Positions 21,934 to 31,339 of a stretch of 64,000 bases of DNA are shown here, in pieces. Both the position numbers and the translations under genes were made by a program. The stretch lies in assembly GCA_030710605.1 (NCBI GenBank), contig CP092882.1, forward strand, positions 22,330,446 to 22,394,445. Reading direction: 5' to 3'. This DNA comes from Cordylochernes scorpioides. Lineage: Eukaryota > Arthropoda > Arachnida > Pseudoscorpiones > Chernetidae. The notes under the pieces are model-generated. The model had not been told where the DNA came from. It did no database searches and worked only from the letters and a program-made list of their open reading frames with translations. The first letter of the stretch is position 1. The number at the start of each line of letters is the position of its first letter.

Positions 21934-22420
21934 TTTCCCTCCTCTTTCTTCAATGTCTTCCTCTACTGAGGGTGGGCCACATGGTCTCTCCATATCTCCT
22001 CCTTCAGTGCCTTCCTCTACTGAGGGTGGACCACATGGTGTCTCCATATCTCCCTCCTTCAATGTCTTCCTCTACTGAGGGTGGGTCACATGGTGTCTCC
22101 ATATCTCCCTCCTTCAATGCCTTCCTCTACTGAGGGTGGGTCACATGGTCTCTCCATATCTCCCTCCTTCAATGCCTTCCTCTACTGAGGGTGGGTCACA
22201 TGGTCTCTCCATATCTCCCTCCTTCAATGCCTTCCTCTACTGAGGGTGGGCCACAGGGTCTCTCCATATCTCCCTCCTTCAATGCCTTCCTCTACTGAGG
22301 GTGGGTCACATGGTCTCTCCATATCTCCCTCCTTCAGTGCCTTCCTATACTGAGGGTGGGCCACATAGCCTCTGCAAATCTCCTTCCTTCAGTGACTTCC
22401 TCTACTGAGAGTGGGCCTAG
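21934..22420 (+). repeat. 55-bp minisatellite, about nine copies
   Basis: Unit CTTCCTCTACTGAGGGTGGG followed by TCACATGGTCTCTCCATATC and TCCCTCCTTCAATGC; spacing 55 (22141 to 22196). Lies 135 bp upstream (gene sense) of exon 21705-21799. Confidence 0.93.
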
Positions 22421-22421
22421 C

Positions 22422-22518
22422 AAGGCGAAACCGCGAATGGCTCATTAAATCAGTTATGGTTCCTTAGATCGTACACATTTACTTGGATAACTGTGGTAAT
22501 TCTAGAGCAAATACATGC
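22422..22518 (+). rRNA. 18S rRNA gene fragment (about 97 bp of the 5' domain)
   Basis: AAGGCGAAACCGCGAATGGC, then TCATTAAATCAGTTATGGTT, then CTTGGATAACTGTGGTAATT are diagnostic of the 5' domain of metazoan small-subunit rRNA. CCTTAGATCGTAC fits arthropod-type sequences. One visible change is GAGCAAATAC where GAGCTAATAC is expected. The fragment is bounded on both sides by TACTGAGAGTGGGCC, a piece of the 55-bp minisatellite. A pseudogene fragment, not a functional rRNA. Confidence 0.93.
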
Positions 22519-22956
22519 AATACATACTGAGAGTGGGCCACATTGTGTGCAACAACGGGGCAGAAAAAGTCCATGATTGAAGGGAGTAGAGAAAGAACTT
22601 CTCTCAGTTCCAAAAAAATATTCTTTAATATTTAGATAAATCCATCAGGTCTCCAGGGATTAAAAATAAAAACTTTTCCCTGGAAGCCTGATGATTTTAC
22701 GTTAATTTTAATACAACGTTTATTTTATTGGAAGGGTATTCTTCTCAGAAATATCAGTTAGGCTTTAAAAATAGTAAAGTTAGTTGAATATTATAATTCT
22801 TTTGAAATATATTGGCTTAATATCTGTGTGGGGGATATATGTAAAATATCTTATATTTGAGGTAATAAAGACAGGTACGCTCTCTCAATGAGATTGTTCC
22901 AACATGATTGATCTATTGGTAAAGTTTTACAATATAGTGATAAGACGCATTAATAT
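22519..22956. other. Intron sequence
   Basis: 22640-22695 is a hairpin (CATCAGGTCTCCAGGGATTAA and TTCCCTGGAAGCCTGATG). Otherwise AT-rich with nothing recognised. Confidence 0.4.
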
Positions 22957-23275
22957 ATACAGTTATCAGCGTCATAATCAAGCAACAATTCTTAATCAAT
23001 TCTGTCACCGTTTGCTTTGTGAATGGAATAAATACCAAAATATGGCCATTTCTCATAACCATCGGTGGTTCAGTGGTAGAATGCTCGCCTGCCACGCGGG
23101 CGGTCCGGGTTCGATTCCCGGCCGATGCATTTTTTTTTTTTACACTTTTTAAAACTCATTTATATATTATACAAGAATGACATCCACGGCGCCAATTTAT
23201 AATTGTAACGAATAGTATTTGAATAAAATCATTTAATCGGGTAAAACCCGGGCGTTGCCCGGGTCATTCGGCTAG
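22957..23275 (+). mobile_element. Non-autonomous Helitron carrying tRNA-Gly
   Basis: Left part TATATACAGTTATCAGCGTCAT relates to the 5' ends at 17405 and 63497. Right part ACCCGGGCGTTGCCCGGGTC, ATTCGG, CTAG, T is a Helitron end. Between them sits a tRNA-Gly gene with about 45 bp of its own 5' flank. The 3' part (GGCGCCAATTTATAATTGTAAC) is shared with 17405-17820, 61753-62269 and 63497-63924. Confidence 0.82.
23059..23129 (+). tRNA. tRNA-Gly (anticodon GCC), Helitron-borne
   Basis: 71 nt with A box TGGTTCAGTGG, anticodon loop CTGCCAC in a CTCGC/GCGGG stem, B box GGTTCGATTCC and discriminator A, followed by a long T run (Pol III stop). First base is C where the normal gene has G, so the first acceptor pair is C:C; the rest of the stem (CATCGG with CCGATG) pairs. 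May still be transcribed; charging by glycyl-tRNA synthetase is uncertain. Confidence 0.9.
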
Positions 23276-23591
23276 TGTTGCATAAATCATATCTTATATT
23301 TGCATATAAATAAAATGTTAGTCTATATATAGGAAAACATTCATTTGGGAAGAATCCAGGTAAAGCCAGGTCATACATCTAGCGTTGAGTATCCTCATAC
23401 TGTAGGAAGTAATTAATGTTTCAGCTAACCTTATATCGTCAGTTTCTTCATCTATTTCTCCGAGAGGTTTCCAAGTTATTACAAAACTAAGAATATCTTT
23501 ATAGTTCTATGGCAATAACGTGTTATCTATTTACATATGAAATTAGACCAGGAATGTTTCTCTTCAAAATAAAACAAACTTTCTACTTTCC

Positions 23592-23825
23592 TTACTAATA
23601 AAATAAAATAAGACATAATCCAAGTAATTTATTAGTGTGTGATGTTTCGGCAACAACATTGTCACCATCATCACAAAATAATTAATGACGCTCATTTATT
23701 CTTTTGTCTGATGATGGTGACAATGCTATTGCCGAAACGCCACACATTAATAAATTATTTAAATTAGGTCTTATTTTCTTTTATTATAATTTATAATCCA
23801 AATTGTGCTTTATCCTACTTTCTTT
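23592..23825. repeat. Foldback of a GATGATGGTGACAATG repeat
   Basis: AATTTATTAGTGTGTGATGTTTCGGCAACAACATTGTCACC and its complement ending ACACATTAATAAATTATTT lie head to head. A single half copy is at 10195-10320. Contains CTGATGATGGTGACAATG...GCCGAAACG, a motif order also seen in hammerhead elements but without a convincing ribozyme fold. Confidence 0.7.
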
Positions 23826-24322
23826 ACTGTAATTGTTTTATTTCGAAAAAAACATTAGTAGTATTAATGGTTTTATTTCTTATACATTGTTGGCGCGTGA
23901 TTGCCTATTTTTAATTTATGCCTAACTGGCATTGACATATATATATCTATTTCTTCAGTCCTGAAATTTATGTAAATTTTACTCTGATTAACACTATAGT
24001 GAATAACTTAGTTCTACAAATTCAGAGTATGACGAGGACAACAGAAATGTAAATTGAAACTTGTGTAAATAGTTTTCTTTTTTTTTTTGGGCTAATGTTA
24101 ATATTGAATTGTATATAGTACTTGATTTATGTTCAATTAAAACCATTGCTATACTGGGAGAAACCTGTATGGGGCTTGATCCCTAATAAAGTTTTTTTAT
24201 GTGTGTGTGTGTGTATTTATGTCAATTGTTGGTTACAATACCATAGCTAAGATTCCACCATTTACTGTCGCATATTTATACGGAATTCTCCAATACAGTA
24301 TTAGACATATAAATATGATTAA
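23826..24322. other. Intron sequence
   Basis: No gene. A (GT)n run at 24198-24213. Otherwise AT-rich. Confidence 0.4.
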
Positions 24323-24500
24323 ACTAGCCGAATGACCCGGGCAACGCCCGTGTTTTACCCGACTGTAGATGTTACAACGGTGATCCTTAGGTCGCTGGTT
24401 CAAATCCGGCTCGAGGGAGCCGGCGAGCACGTGACCTCCCTGTGCGCGCGCATCCGTGACAGAGGCGGCCGGCCGATGAGGAAAGACGGTCGTGACTATA
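24323..24500 (-). mobile_element. Helitron 3' end with tRNA-Tyr fragment and GC-rich insert
   Basis: On the minus strand the sequence ends GGGTAAAACACGGGCGTTGC, CCGGGTCATTCGG, CTAG, T. Directly inside lies a tRNA-Tyr 3' part, then GC-rich sequence (CCTGTGCGCGCGCAT...) that resembles the insert at 33090-33125. The 5' end is not defined. Confidence 0.7.
24361..24419 (+). pseudogene. tRNA-Tyr 3' part with anticodon GTA and intron
   Basis: GACTGTAGA (anticodon GTA), about 13 bases (TGTTACAACGGTG), then ATCCTTAGGTCGCTGGTTCA and AATCCGGCTCGAGGGA. The second block is the 3' half of eukaryotic tRNA-Tyr, and tRNA-Tyr genes normally have a short intron at exactly this place. The 5' half is missing: the Helitron end hairpin abuts the anticodon arm. 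A broken gene. Confidence 0.75.
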
Positions 24501-24599
24501 TATTAATACAATAATGATGATGACAATCAAATATTTGAAAAATAGTAAAAAAGTGAACTTGTACTAGGATCAGGTGGGTAAATTAAGAAAAAATGAATC

Positions 24600-24900
24600 T
24601 TTTGAGCGTACAACTAAAAAGTTGCTGATGACTTACGCCATTTATCAGAATAAATATAAACTAATTATTGATTTTTAATTATTCCAGAATACCGTTACTT
24701 GATTAATAAAGAAAAGCTAACTAGGAACATGTTTCGAGCTGTTGGCCCTCATCAGCGTGGTGCAAGCTGTACCTCAACGTCAACAACAACAAAATAAAAT
24801 CAATGATTAATTGATATTTATTCCGACAGATGGCGGACTTTCAGTAACTTTTAGTTTAAGAATCAGGAGATGTCTTTTTTATTAATCAAATATTCGCTGA
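24600..24900 (-). repeat. A-type hammerhead-bearing element, decayed
   Basis: On the minus strand: TGCACCACG, CTGATGA, GGGCCAACAGCTC, GAAACATGTTCCTAGTTAGC, then CTTTTCTTTATTAATCAAG. The catalytic core CTGATGA...GAAA is present but stem I no longer pairs (CCACG against CCTAG). Confidence 0.65.
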
Positions 24901-24950
24901 TAATCGTTTTTTTTTTGGAGAGAAAGCCAGTCCACTCGGCTAGTTATTAT

Positions 24951-25020
24951 TAAGCGTAGCTTAATGGTTAGGTGTACGGCTTCGTATTTCCACAACCTTG
25001 GTTCGAAACTTAGCCTGGTT
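24951..25020 (+). repeat. tRNA-like sequence with A and B boxes
   Basis: TAGCTTAATGG fits a Pol III A box and GGTTCGAAACT a B box, about 45 bases apart. It does not fold into a clean cloverleaf. A related sequence lies at 47617-47680. Probably the tRNA-derived head of a SINE or another captured tRNA. Confidence 0.5.
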
Positions 25021-26051
25021 CTCTCTCCTTTTTAGACATCAAGCTGACTGGATCCTTATATAAGACTGTATGTCTTAATAACGACTACCGTGTGTACTCT
25101 AATTCCACTGATTTTCAACGGTATAATCCCCAAAATTATTATTAAAAACAGGAAATTAAATAAAATAAGTCATCAATTTGTGAAGTTTCACTTGATTAGA
25201 ATATTTAAAAGATAAAATGACTGTCTCTATACAGAGTGAAACTCTGCTACCATATCTCCCCAAAAAATGAGAATATTCTCTCTGTTTGGATATGCAAGCG
25301 GGGATCTTCTCGTCTATAAATCTCTCTCTTCAGATTTGCATAAAGAGAAGGTAGGACGACACACCGCCTGGTGAAAAATGATCTCGGAGCAAATGACATC
25401 CTAAAAAAAGGGTTATTTTTTCAGCCTCCTCGGAACTCTTTAATTCCTCTGCATAGCTCCACTTTATTATTAGAATGATATTCAGGGGCTACCATGATGT
25501 TATGCCCTGTCTCTATACACACTACCTACTATAGCAAATCCCGCCTTTAGCGTTGGTTTTATTTTAAAGATACGTGGGGCAGAAAAGATGACCATTTTAA
25601 AATGCGTATATTTATTTTATGCTAAATAATTTAAAAATTAAGATGAAAAAGGCATATCCTGATCGTGTAACTAAAAGTTGCTGCTGACTTGCGCCATCTA
25701 TCGGATTAAATATAAAGTATTCGTTGACTTTTTAAAATTATTCCAGAATTGACCAAAAAAGTAACCATTCTTGATTAATCAAGAAAAGCTAATCACGTTT
25801 TTTTTTTTAACATTTTAAAAATTGTTCGTTTCAGAATAATATGAAGTAATTTTTTGGGAGAGATTTAAGATAGTCAATTTAATAGAAGTGTGTCAATTTA
25901 TAATATGATATGTTTATATAATTCGTAGAATTCTATTTTACAAATAATCATATCCTTCTCTCTTGATGACATACAGATAAAGAATATATCAAAGATACAG
26001 AGGGTGTTCCATTTTGTAAATAACGATTTTAGTGCTTTATTAAAAGTAATT
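25021..26051. other. Intron sequence with element fragments
   Basis: 25640-25800 is a partial A-type element (GGCATATCCTGATCGTG, GCGCCATCTATCGG, TTGATTAATCAAG). The rest shows nothing definite. Confidence 0.4.
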
Positions 26052-27522
26052 TCATCGCAGTAAGGACAGTAGAAGTTTGATTTATTTATGAAAAGAAACA
26101 TTCGCATTTTAGTATTTTCATTTGTATTATATTGTTCTTTAGCTGTGGGGTGTATTTTGGGGTTTTATTGATCTTGTGTATATATACACAATACATATAT
26201 ACATGTATATATACATATATATACATGTATATATACATTGTGTGTATATAACCCCACCAATGAACCATCTATCTTGAAGAAGGTGGTTTACTCTCCCTGT
26301 AATACATTACTCTTAGATATAGAAACCCGAAGTTGTTAAGGACTGCCGCTCTCTACGGGGCGGGCGGGAGAAGCAGCACAAGTAAGGGACTGCCCTGTAG
26401 GGCGAAGTACGGTGTCGTGAGCTCCGAGCCGCTACGGTAACCGTGAACAGGGAACTCTGAAATATGGCTGACTAACGGGTTAATTGGCACCTCCCCCTTT
26501 CCATGGACAAGACACCACCACCTCCACAACTTATTGTTTTCTATGTGAAGTGAAAGGAAACACAAATAGCTTGAGTGAAGGTCGGCGACCGCCTCAGCAT
26601 GACTCCATTAATAGCAACGATTTTCGCCAAGAACGTCGTCATTTTGTCTCCATCTAGATTCATTCTTTCTTGCTCACTATATCCCTGGCTAGACAGTTTG
26701 ATCAATAAAGGCAAGTTATAAAACATATACCTTTTATGTATATATAAATAATAGCATATTGTTCATAATTTCGTTTTGTAATTAACTTCACCTAATATGG
26801 ATGAAAATTAAAGAAAAGAATCATCATTTTATTTTATTTTTCTATGTGTAAGCCTTGACGTTTAGCAACAGCCCTGCATCGATGTTTCCAGGAAATAAGG
26901 CTTCGTCTTAGAATATTTTGATCAAGACCATCTCAATAGTCCTTAACAACTTTCTAGACATCCTCTAGCGTCTTCGGGGTTTCTAGATCTAAGAATAATG
27001 TAGAACTCCGCCTTTGCCGCGGTCCCAAGCCCGGATGAAAAAGGAGGAGGGGGAGCAGTAACAAGCTCACTAAAAAACCTGGGCTCAGCTGGCCCTGCTG
27101 ATAGTACTCTGTAAGGGCTCTTGATCCAGGGATACAGGATGAGCAGCGTTTGTACTCCATGTTAGGAGCGGCTGCACATGGTGTCTGTTCCTCATGTCAG
27201 AGGCGCCCATTTCTTTTGGAGCTAAGTCGGCCTGCCACTGGGTAGTGCTCCCAGTCTTAATGACAAAGACAGATGCGTTCTACTTCACCCAGTGTGGAAA
27301 TAAGAAAGAAGAAGAAGAAGAGAATAATGTATTACAGGGAGAGTAAACCACCTTCTTCAAGATAGATGGTTGATTGGTGGAGGTTATATATACACAAGGT
27401 CAATAAAACACCCCAAGATACACCCCACAGCTAAAGAACAATATAATACAAATGAAAACACTAAAATGCGAATGTTTCTTTTCACAAATAAATCAAACTT
27501 CTACTGTCCTTACTGCGATGAA
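26052..27522. mobile_element. Element with inverted arms of about 200-270 bp and a transposase remnant
   Basis: Left arm 26052-26322 and right arm 27317-27522 are inverted copies (CGCAGTAAGGACAGTAGAAG... to ...CTCCCTGTAATACATTA). The left arm carries an extra (TATACA)n stretch. Between them is about 1 kb that is less AT-rich, with a Tc1-like transposase tail on the minus strand. The right arm continues into a 330-bp family copy. It may be one element or two converging copies. Confidence 0.5.
26820..27000 (-). pseudogene. Tc1-like transposase C-terminal remnant
   Basis: The minus strand reads DLETPKTLEDV, a stop, then VVKDY, a stop and DGLDQNILRRSLISWKHRCR, then AVAKRQGLHIEK and stop. The S.I.WK.R...V...G.H.E pattern is the usual end of Tc1/IS630-type transposases. 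Two stop codons are visible. No catalytic residues remain in this piece. Confidence 0.55.
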
Positions 27523-27800
27523 AAAATATTCGGAGGGCTTGGCTCATCAGTTGTGAACCCTCCCAGCGGTTTCGCCAATTTAATCTACCAGACTGCTTCT
27601 TTAGAGCTCTAATACTGTATTGGATCATTCTATTTATATATGCTACACTGAAGGGTGGAATCTTAGAAATTGTATTTAAGCTAACTATGGACATAGATTT
27701 TAGGACAGTAGAATTACATTTAAATATTTGCATCGAGCAATGCTCTTCCGTAAACAATAAGGACAAGGCCAGTTAGACATAAATTAATACATGGCAATAA
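27450..27800 (+). repeat. 330-bp MITE-like repeat, full copy
   Basis: ATGCGAATGTTTCTTTTCAC at the left, GGAGGGCTTGGCTCATCAGT in the middle, AATAACGCGCCATCTATAT at the right. The best complete member of the family. Confidence 0.65.
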
Positions 27801-28150
27801 CGCGCCATCTATATAATACAAAGGAAAACCCTGAAACGCGAATATTTCACGTTTCAACATTCGCGTTTAGGTGTTTTCATTTGTATTATATAGATGTCGC
27901 GTTATTGATATGTATTAAAGAAGAATATTATTGCAGGAATGAAGTGATAACAAATTTATCCATAGAGCTCATATATGTGAACCTGATTATTGACATTATA
28001 CATTTGAGATTAATGTTCATATATGTGCCATTTTCTTTTCCCATGTTTTATTTTATATATAAACTTTGTCATCTATTGTTTTGATAACAAAGGAAATATT
28101 CACAATTTAAAATGTATCATATCTTCTGTCCTATCCACAGTATAATAAAG
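27801..28150. other. Intron sequence
   Basis: An inverted copy of the 330-bp family end (AATACAAAGGAAAACCCTGAAACGCG and CGCGTTTAGGTGTTTTCATTTGTATTA) at 27815-27895. Nothing else recognised. Confidence 0.4.
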
Positions 28151-28152
28151 TA

Positions 28153-28901
28153 CACTCGTGGGCAAAACTTATGGAAGTGGAAAGTCTTTGATGTCGCTGG
28201 TCGCCTGATTTTGATTATTTTTTAAGAAGACAGAGGTAATTTTTTCACACTTGTTATCTCGTGTGCCTTCAATAAAGATCAGTGTGTATCAAATAACTTT
28301 CAGAGTTATTGTATCAATCCCGATATACATGATAAAAGATACAACTTACTTAAGTTTTCTCCATGAGCGTATATTTAAGAGTTATTGTCTGAATCCCGAT
28401 ATACATGCTAAAAGATACAACGTACTTAAGTTTTCTCAATGAGCGTATCTTTCAGAGTTATTGTCTGAATCTCAATATACATGCTAAAAGATTCAACTTC
28501 GTTAAGTTTTCTCCATGAGCGTATATTTCAGAGTTGTTGTCTGAATACCGATATACATGCTAAAAGATACAACTTCCTTAAGTTTTCTCCATGAGCGTAT
28601 CTTTCAGAGTTGTTGTCTGAATACCGATATACATGCTAAAAGATACAACTTCCTTAAGTTTTCTCCATGAGCGTATATTTCAGAGTTGTTGTCTGAATAC
28701 CGATATACATGCTAAAAGATACAACTTCCTTAAGTTTTCTCCATGAGCGTATATTTCAGAGTTGTTGTCTGAATACCGATATACATGCTAAAAGATACAA
28801 CTTCCTTAAGTTTTCTCCATGAGCGTATCTTTCAGAGTTATTGTCTTAATCCCAATATACATGTTAAAAGGTACAACTTCCTTAAGTTTTGTTCATGAGT
28901 G
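28153..28901 (+). mobile_element. Tc1-like MITE with reiterated 76-bp end
   Basis: Left terminal repeat CACTCGTGGGCAAAACTTAT and right complement (CACTCATGAACAAAACTTAA), TA at 28151-28152 and 28902-28903. The right two-thirds is a tandem array of a 76-bp unit (CAGAGTTGTTGTCTGAATAC, CGATATACATGCTAAAAGAT, ACAACTTCCTTAAGTTTTCT, CCATGAGCGTAT), for example 28531 to 28607. Each unit ends in a copy of the terminal repeat. About eight units. A single-unit relative lies at 54310-54465. Confidence 0.88.
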
Positions 28902-29529
28902 TACTTCAATGTATTCATGTTTTCAAAAAGTCCAACCTAAATGAGTGAGTGCAAGTAACCAAACGGTGCTTTAGCACTTTGTAAATGCAAATCTCGAACT
29001 ACTTTCTTCATGTGCAGACTTGTGATATACTTACAAAGTACATAAAAACACATTCGCTAACTACTTACTATGATTAATCATAACTTTACCATGTGTAAAT
29101 GGACTAGTAAAAAACGAAAATATTCAAATTCGGAGACATAAAGAGAGAAAAGGGAGAGAAAATTAATAGAAATACCATTTATAAATGGCAATAAAAAAGA
29201 GAAGCTACTCAACTTAAAAGGGAAGAAAGTAAAATTCGAATTTACATAAGTACATATATGCATACATAACACATTACAAAAAGAGCGAGCATTTTAACGA
29301 CCAGCTTAAATATATTTACACCCGGCGCCATATATAAATATCTAATATTGAAAATGGAATTACATCCTAGAAATAACATAGTAAAAACTTATTTCAAGTC
29401 TAATTTGAAGGAAGACATTTATGGAAGAAGTTAATGTCTCCGAGGAGTATTTAGATTTCTTTAAAAACTCTATAAATACATGGTTTTCCCAAAATTTCGT
29501 AAACACTTTCAAAAATTTGAATTTACATA
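28902..29529. other. Intron sequence
   Basis: 29000-29110 matches the dispersed repeat at 7370-7435. No gene. Confidence 0.4.
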
Positions 29530-29765
29530 TCTTCTTATATATAAAAGTCAATGTCTGTTGCCTGTTTCGCGATAAACTCAAAAATTACTGAACCAATTGG
29601 TGCCAAATTTTGCATGTCGCTTTTTATAAACCTGAGTAAAATTTTCGGCTACATTTTGGTTAGTATTTAGGCTATTTATTTTTTTGATTATTACGGAGGG
29701 AGCGAGTGTAAAGTATATTTTGTAGATGCGTATTATAAAGGACGAGATACCTTTCTAGTTACATA
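29530..29765 (+). mobile_element. Helitron 5' end
   Basis: Starts TCTTCTTATATATAAAAGTC and continues AATGTCTGTTGCCTGTTTCGCGATAAACTC, the same as the start of the minus-strand Helitron at 62965. Preceded by A. No hairpin end found, so the right limit is a guess. Confidence 0.6.
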
Positions 29766-29789
29766 TAAATATATGTACTCATATATTCA

Positions 29790-30080
29790 TATGAAAAAAT
29801 TTACGCAAATTTGGCCTTAAACACCCATTTCTTGGTTTTTCAAGAAGTCACTGGGACCAAAAAATCTTTTTTTGGTCGCAGTGGTACAGCCTACTCCACG
29901 CTGACGAGCACCAAAAGCGCGAAACGCGTTCGTGGATGGCTTTTCTTGATTTATCAAGAAATTGGGTTGGCCAAATATCAGGGAACAGGGTAAATCAATG
30001 TTTAGTCGATTTCTGTTCCACCAGATGGCGCTCTGCCTTCTGTAAAGCACATGTGCTCCTGGTCAGTATATGCCATTTTT
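29790..30080 (+). mobile_element. B-type hammerhead-bearing retroelement repeat
   Basis: Order of blocks: TTTGGCCTTAAACACCCATTTC, TTTTTGGTCGCAGTGGTACAGC, ribozyme (29896-29935), GGCTTTTCTTGATTTATCAAGAAATTGG, CAGATGGCGCTCTGCC, GCACATGTGCTCCTGGTC. Same family at 49035-49262 (minus), partial at 8440-8560 and 57750-58030. Such ribozyme-bearing repeats are known as ends of Penelope-like elements and as retrozymes; no reverse transcriptase is seen here. Confidence 0.75.
29896..29935 (+). ncRNA. Hammerhead ribozyme, type I, B family
   Basis: Stem I CCACG/CGTGG; core CTGACGA; stem II GCAC..GCGC with one A.C mismatch around CAAAA; GAAA; two-pair stem III (AC..GT around GC); cleavage after GTT at 29930. 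All core bases are present. The mismatch in stem II may weaken it. Confidence 0.75.
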
Positions 30081-30366
30081 TAATATATATTCATATGTAT
30101 TAATATATTCCTATTTGTATCTAGTATATAATATATGAATATATATTTGGAATTTGTAGCAGGTGTTTACGAACTTTTGGGGCAACCTTATACCTACAAT
30201 ACAACCTTCTATAAGAGACTGACAGAAAAATATGGATAACACTCTGGTCTCTATTGGAATCGGTCTCTTATTGGAGGTTAGGTTAGTTGAGTTCAAGTCA
30301 GTTTCTTTTAGGAAGTTTTACTTGCGTAAACGCTAGAAGTTTATTTATGTATTACATACTCTAGAC

Positions 30367-30607
30367 CAGCCCTGGCCAACCTAAATGACGCCACGGGCCG
30401 CACGGAATCGTAAACAAGGTCTAAAAACTTTAACTATATCAAAATTTTAACTTTAAAATGTATTCAAATATTTAAGATAAAAAATTTTTTATACTTATTT
30501 CAATATATTTTCTGTTTTTGAATATACAGACGAGGAATGAAAGTTACAAAAGAAATATGAAGTTAAATGGCGAGCTGCAAATTTTGGCCGCGGGTTGGCC
30601 AGGCCTG
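30367..30607. mobile_element. hAT MITE with 8-bp target duplication
   Basis: Ends CAGCCCTGGCCAACC and GGGTTGGCCAGGCCTG; target CTCTAGAC is perfect on both sides (30359-30366 and 30608-30615). Non-coding interior. The perfect duplication suggests a recent insertion. Confidence 0.93.
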
Positions 30608-30661
30608 CTCTAGACAAATGACCCGAGAAATACCCCGGTTTTATCTGAGAGAATATATATA

Positions 30662-30823
30662 CAGTTAAACCTGTCTATAGCGCCTTCCTCTCTATAGCGC
30701 CCGAATTTTAAATACGTAGTACGATGCGATTTACATTAAAAGTGACCTTTCTATAGCACCCCCACTCTATAGCACCCTATTTTGGTGAGTCCCAAGAGGG
30801 GGCGCTATAGACAGGTTTAACTG
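30662..30823. mobile_element. MITE with CAGTTAAACCTGT ends, copy 3
   Basis: Same family as 20362-20540; TA at 30660-30661 and 30824-30825. Followed at once by a fragment of the 6410-6757 family (30826-30935). Confidence 0.92.
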
Positions 30824-31339
30824 TATATAGAAATTTTGCCGTAAAGAAATTGATCTATCGCAATAGATGGCGTCTAGTTTTGAAGTTTAATTTGAAGGGA
30901 GAGGCGCTCTATGCTTTTATATATATAGAATAAAAATTAGATTATTTAAAAAATAAAATTTGAAATAGACAAATTAAATTTCAAGCTACGAATTGAATTA
31001 ATCTATATATATAAAATTGAATGTCTGTCTGTCTGTTTGTTTGTTTGTACTCTATAGATTCAAAAACCATACATCCAATCGCCGTGAAATTTTGGGATAT
31101 TATTAGGTATATCACCGGGAAGGTTTTTGAAAAATAATTTCATGAATATCTTGAATATCCTTAGAGTTACTTGCAGATTTGTAGATTTAACTCGCAAGCA
31201 GCGCCCCCATTGTGACGATGTTAACAAGTTTTCTTATCACTAAGTTTGTTATCTTAAATATTATTTATCAAAAGTAAGATTATCTCAGGATGACATGGCA
31301 ATGTGACACGGGAAAAAATGTTCACTAGATAAAACTATG

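Noticed and set aside
23703-23760. Hammerhead ribozyme at the CTGATGATGGTGACAATG motif
   Set aside because: Core words are present but there is an extra base before stem II, no room for stem III and no stem I pairing. Kept only as a low-interest observation.
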